A DNA stretch of 64,000 bases, taken from positions 1 through 64,000 of the forward strand of contig NZ_BCQW01000008.1 in the NCBI RefSeq assembly GCF_001552275.1, written 5' to 3'. Shown here piece after piece: positions 63,928-64,000 of the stretch (position 1 is its first letter; every line of letters starts with the position of its first letter). Below the pieces are notes generated by a model, which saw only the letters and a program-made list of their open reading frames with translations, was not told the DNA's origin and searched no databases. The DNA comes from Amphibacillus sediminis NBRC 103570. Its GTDB lineage: Bacteria > Bacillota > Bacilli > Bacillales > Amphibacillaceae. Both the position numbers and the translations under genes were made by a program.

Positions 63928-64000
63928 TTATCGCAGGGTAACTGGCTGGGGCTGCGATTACTCGCCCCATATCGAAGGGATTTTATAAGCCTCCCGCTTC
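63928..64000 (-). repeat. modular intergenic repeat, copy R8 (module A, reversed, cut by window end)
   Basis: It starts TTATCGCAGGGTAACTGGC and continues GGGGCTGCGATTACTCGCCC to the window edge. Confidence 0.85.

Overview
The window is the replication-origin region of a low-GC, endospore-forming Gram-positive bacterium (Bacillaceae-like). The gene order is close to that of Bacillus subtilis around oriC but reversed on the given strand. Sporulation and germination genes (bofA, yaaH, a gerABC-type cluster, spoIIIJ, jag, soj/spo0J, yyaC) mark it as a spore former. Genus is not provable from the sequence; a halophilic or alkaliphilic Bacillaceae relative such as the Amphibacillus/Oceanobacillus group is a guess from protein similarity only.

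Left arm (1-30.7 kb, mostly minus strand, co-directional with a leftward fork). The left edge is the promoter and leader of an rRNA operon that continues outside the window. Reading toward oriC come bofA-yaaL-recR-ebfC-dnaX, the SRP RNA and tadA. A block of plus-strand (head-on) genes follows: yaaH, a four-gene germinant-receptor operon including an unlisted 53-residue D-type subunit, and the deoxynucleoside kinases dgk and dck; pfpI-like and proC are on the minus strand. Then come tRNA-Ser, serS with a T-box, dacA, guaB, an HD-GYP-like protein, gyrA, gyrB, remB, recF, yaaA, dnaN and dnaA.

oriC (about 29.2-31.2 kb) is bipartite. One DnaA-box cluster lies upstream of dnaA. A second lies between dnaA and dnaN, beside six DnaA-trio repeats.

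Right arm (31.5-64 kb, mostly plus strand). The order is rpmH, rnpA, spoIIIJ, jag, mnmE, mnmG, rsmG, noc, soj, spo0J (with three parS sites), a DUF554 protein, yyaC, a YkvI-type protein, yyzM, ychF, rpsF-ssb-rpsR, an isolated rnfC-rnfD pair, a T-box with serA, a MATE exporter with its TetR regulator, a HAD phosphatase, yybS-gdpP-rplI, dnaB, purA and a metallo-beta-lactamase-fold hydrolase.

The main structure not explained by genes is a family of modular, palindromic intergenic repeats, about 100-250 bp, with at least a dozen full or partial copies. Building blocks recur in different combinations. They sit between a T-box and serS, between rpmH and rnpA, directly against the gerA ribosome binding site, and just after rnfD and purA. 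Their orientation is largely mirrored about oriC. The second point of interest is the rnfCD pair, which ends at a repeat and a terminator without rnfG, E, A or B.
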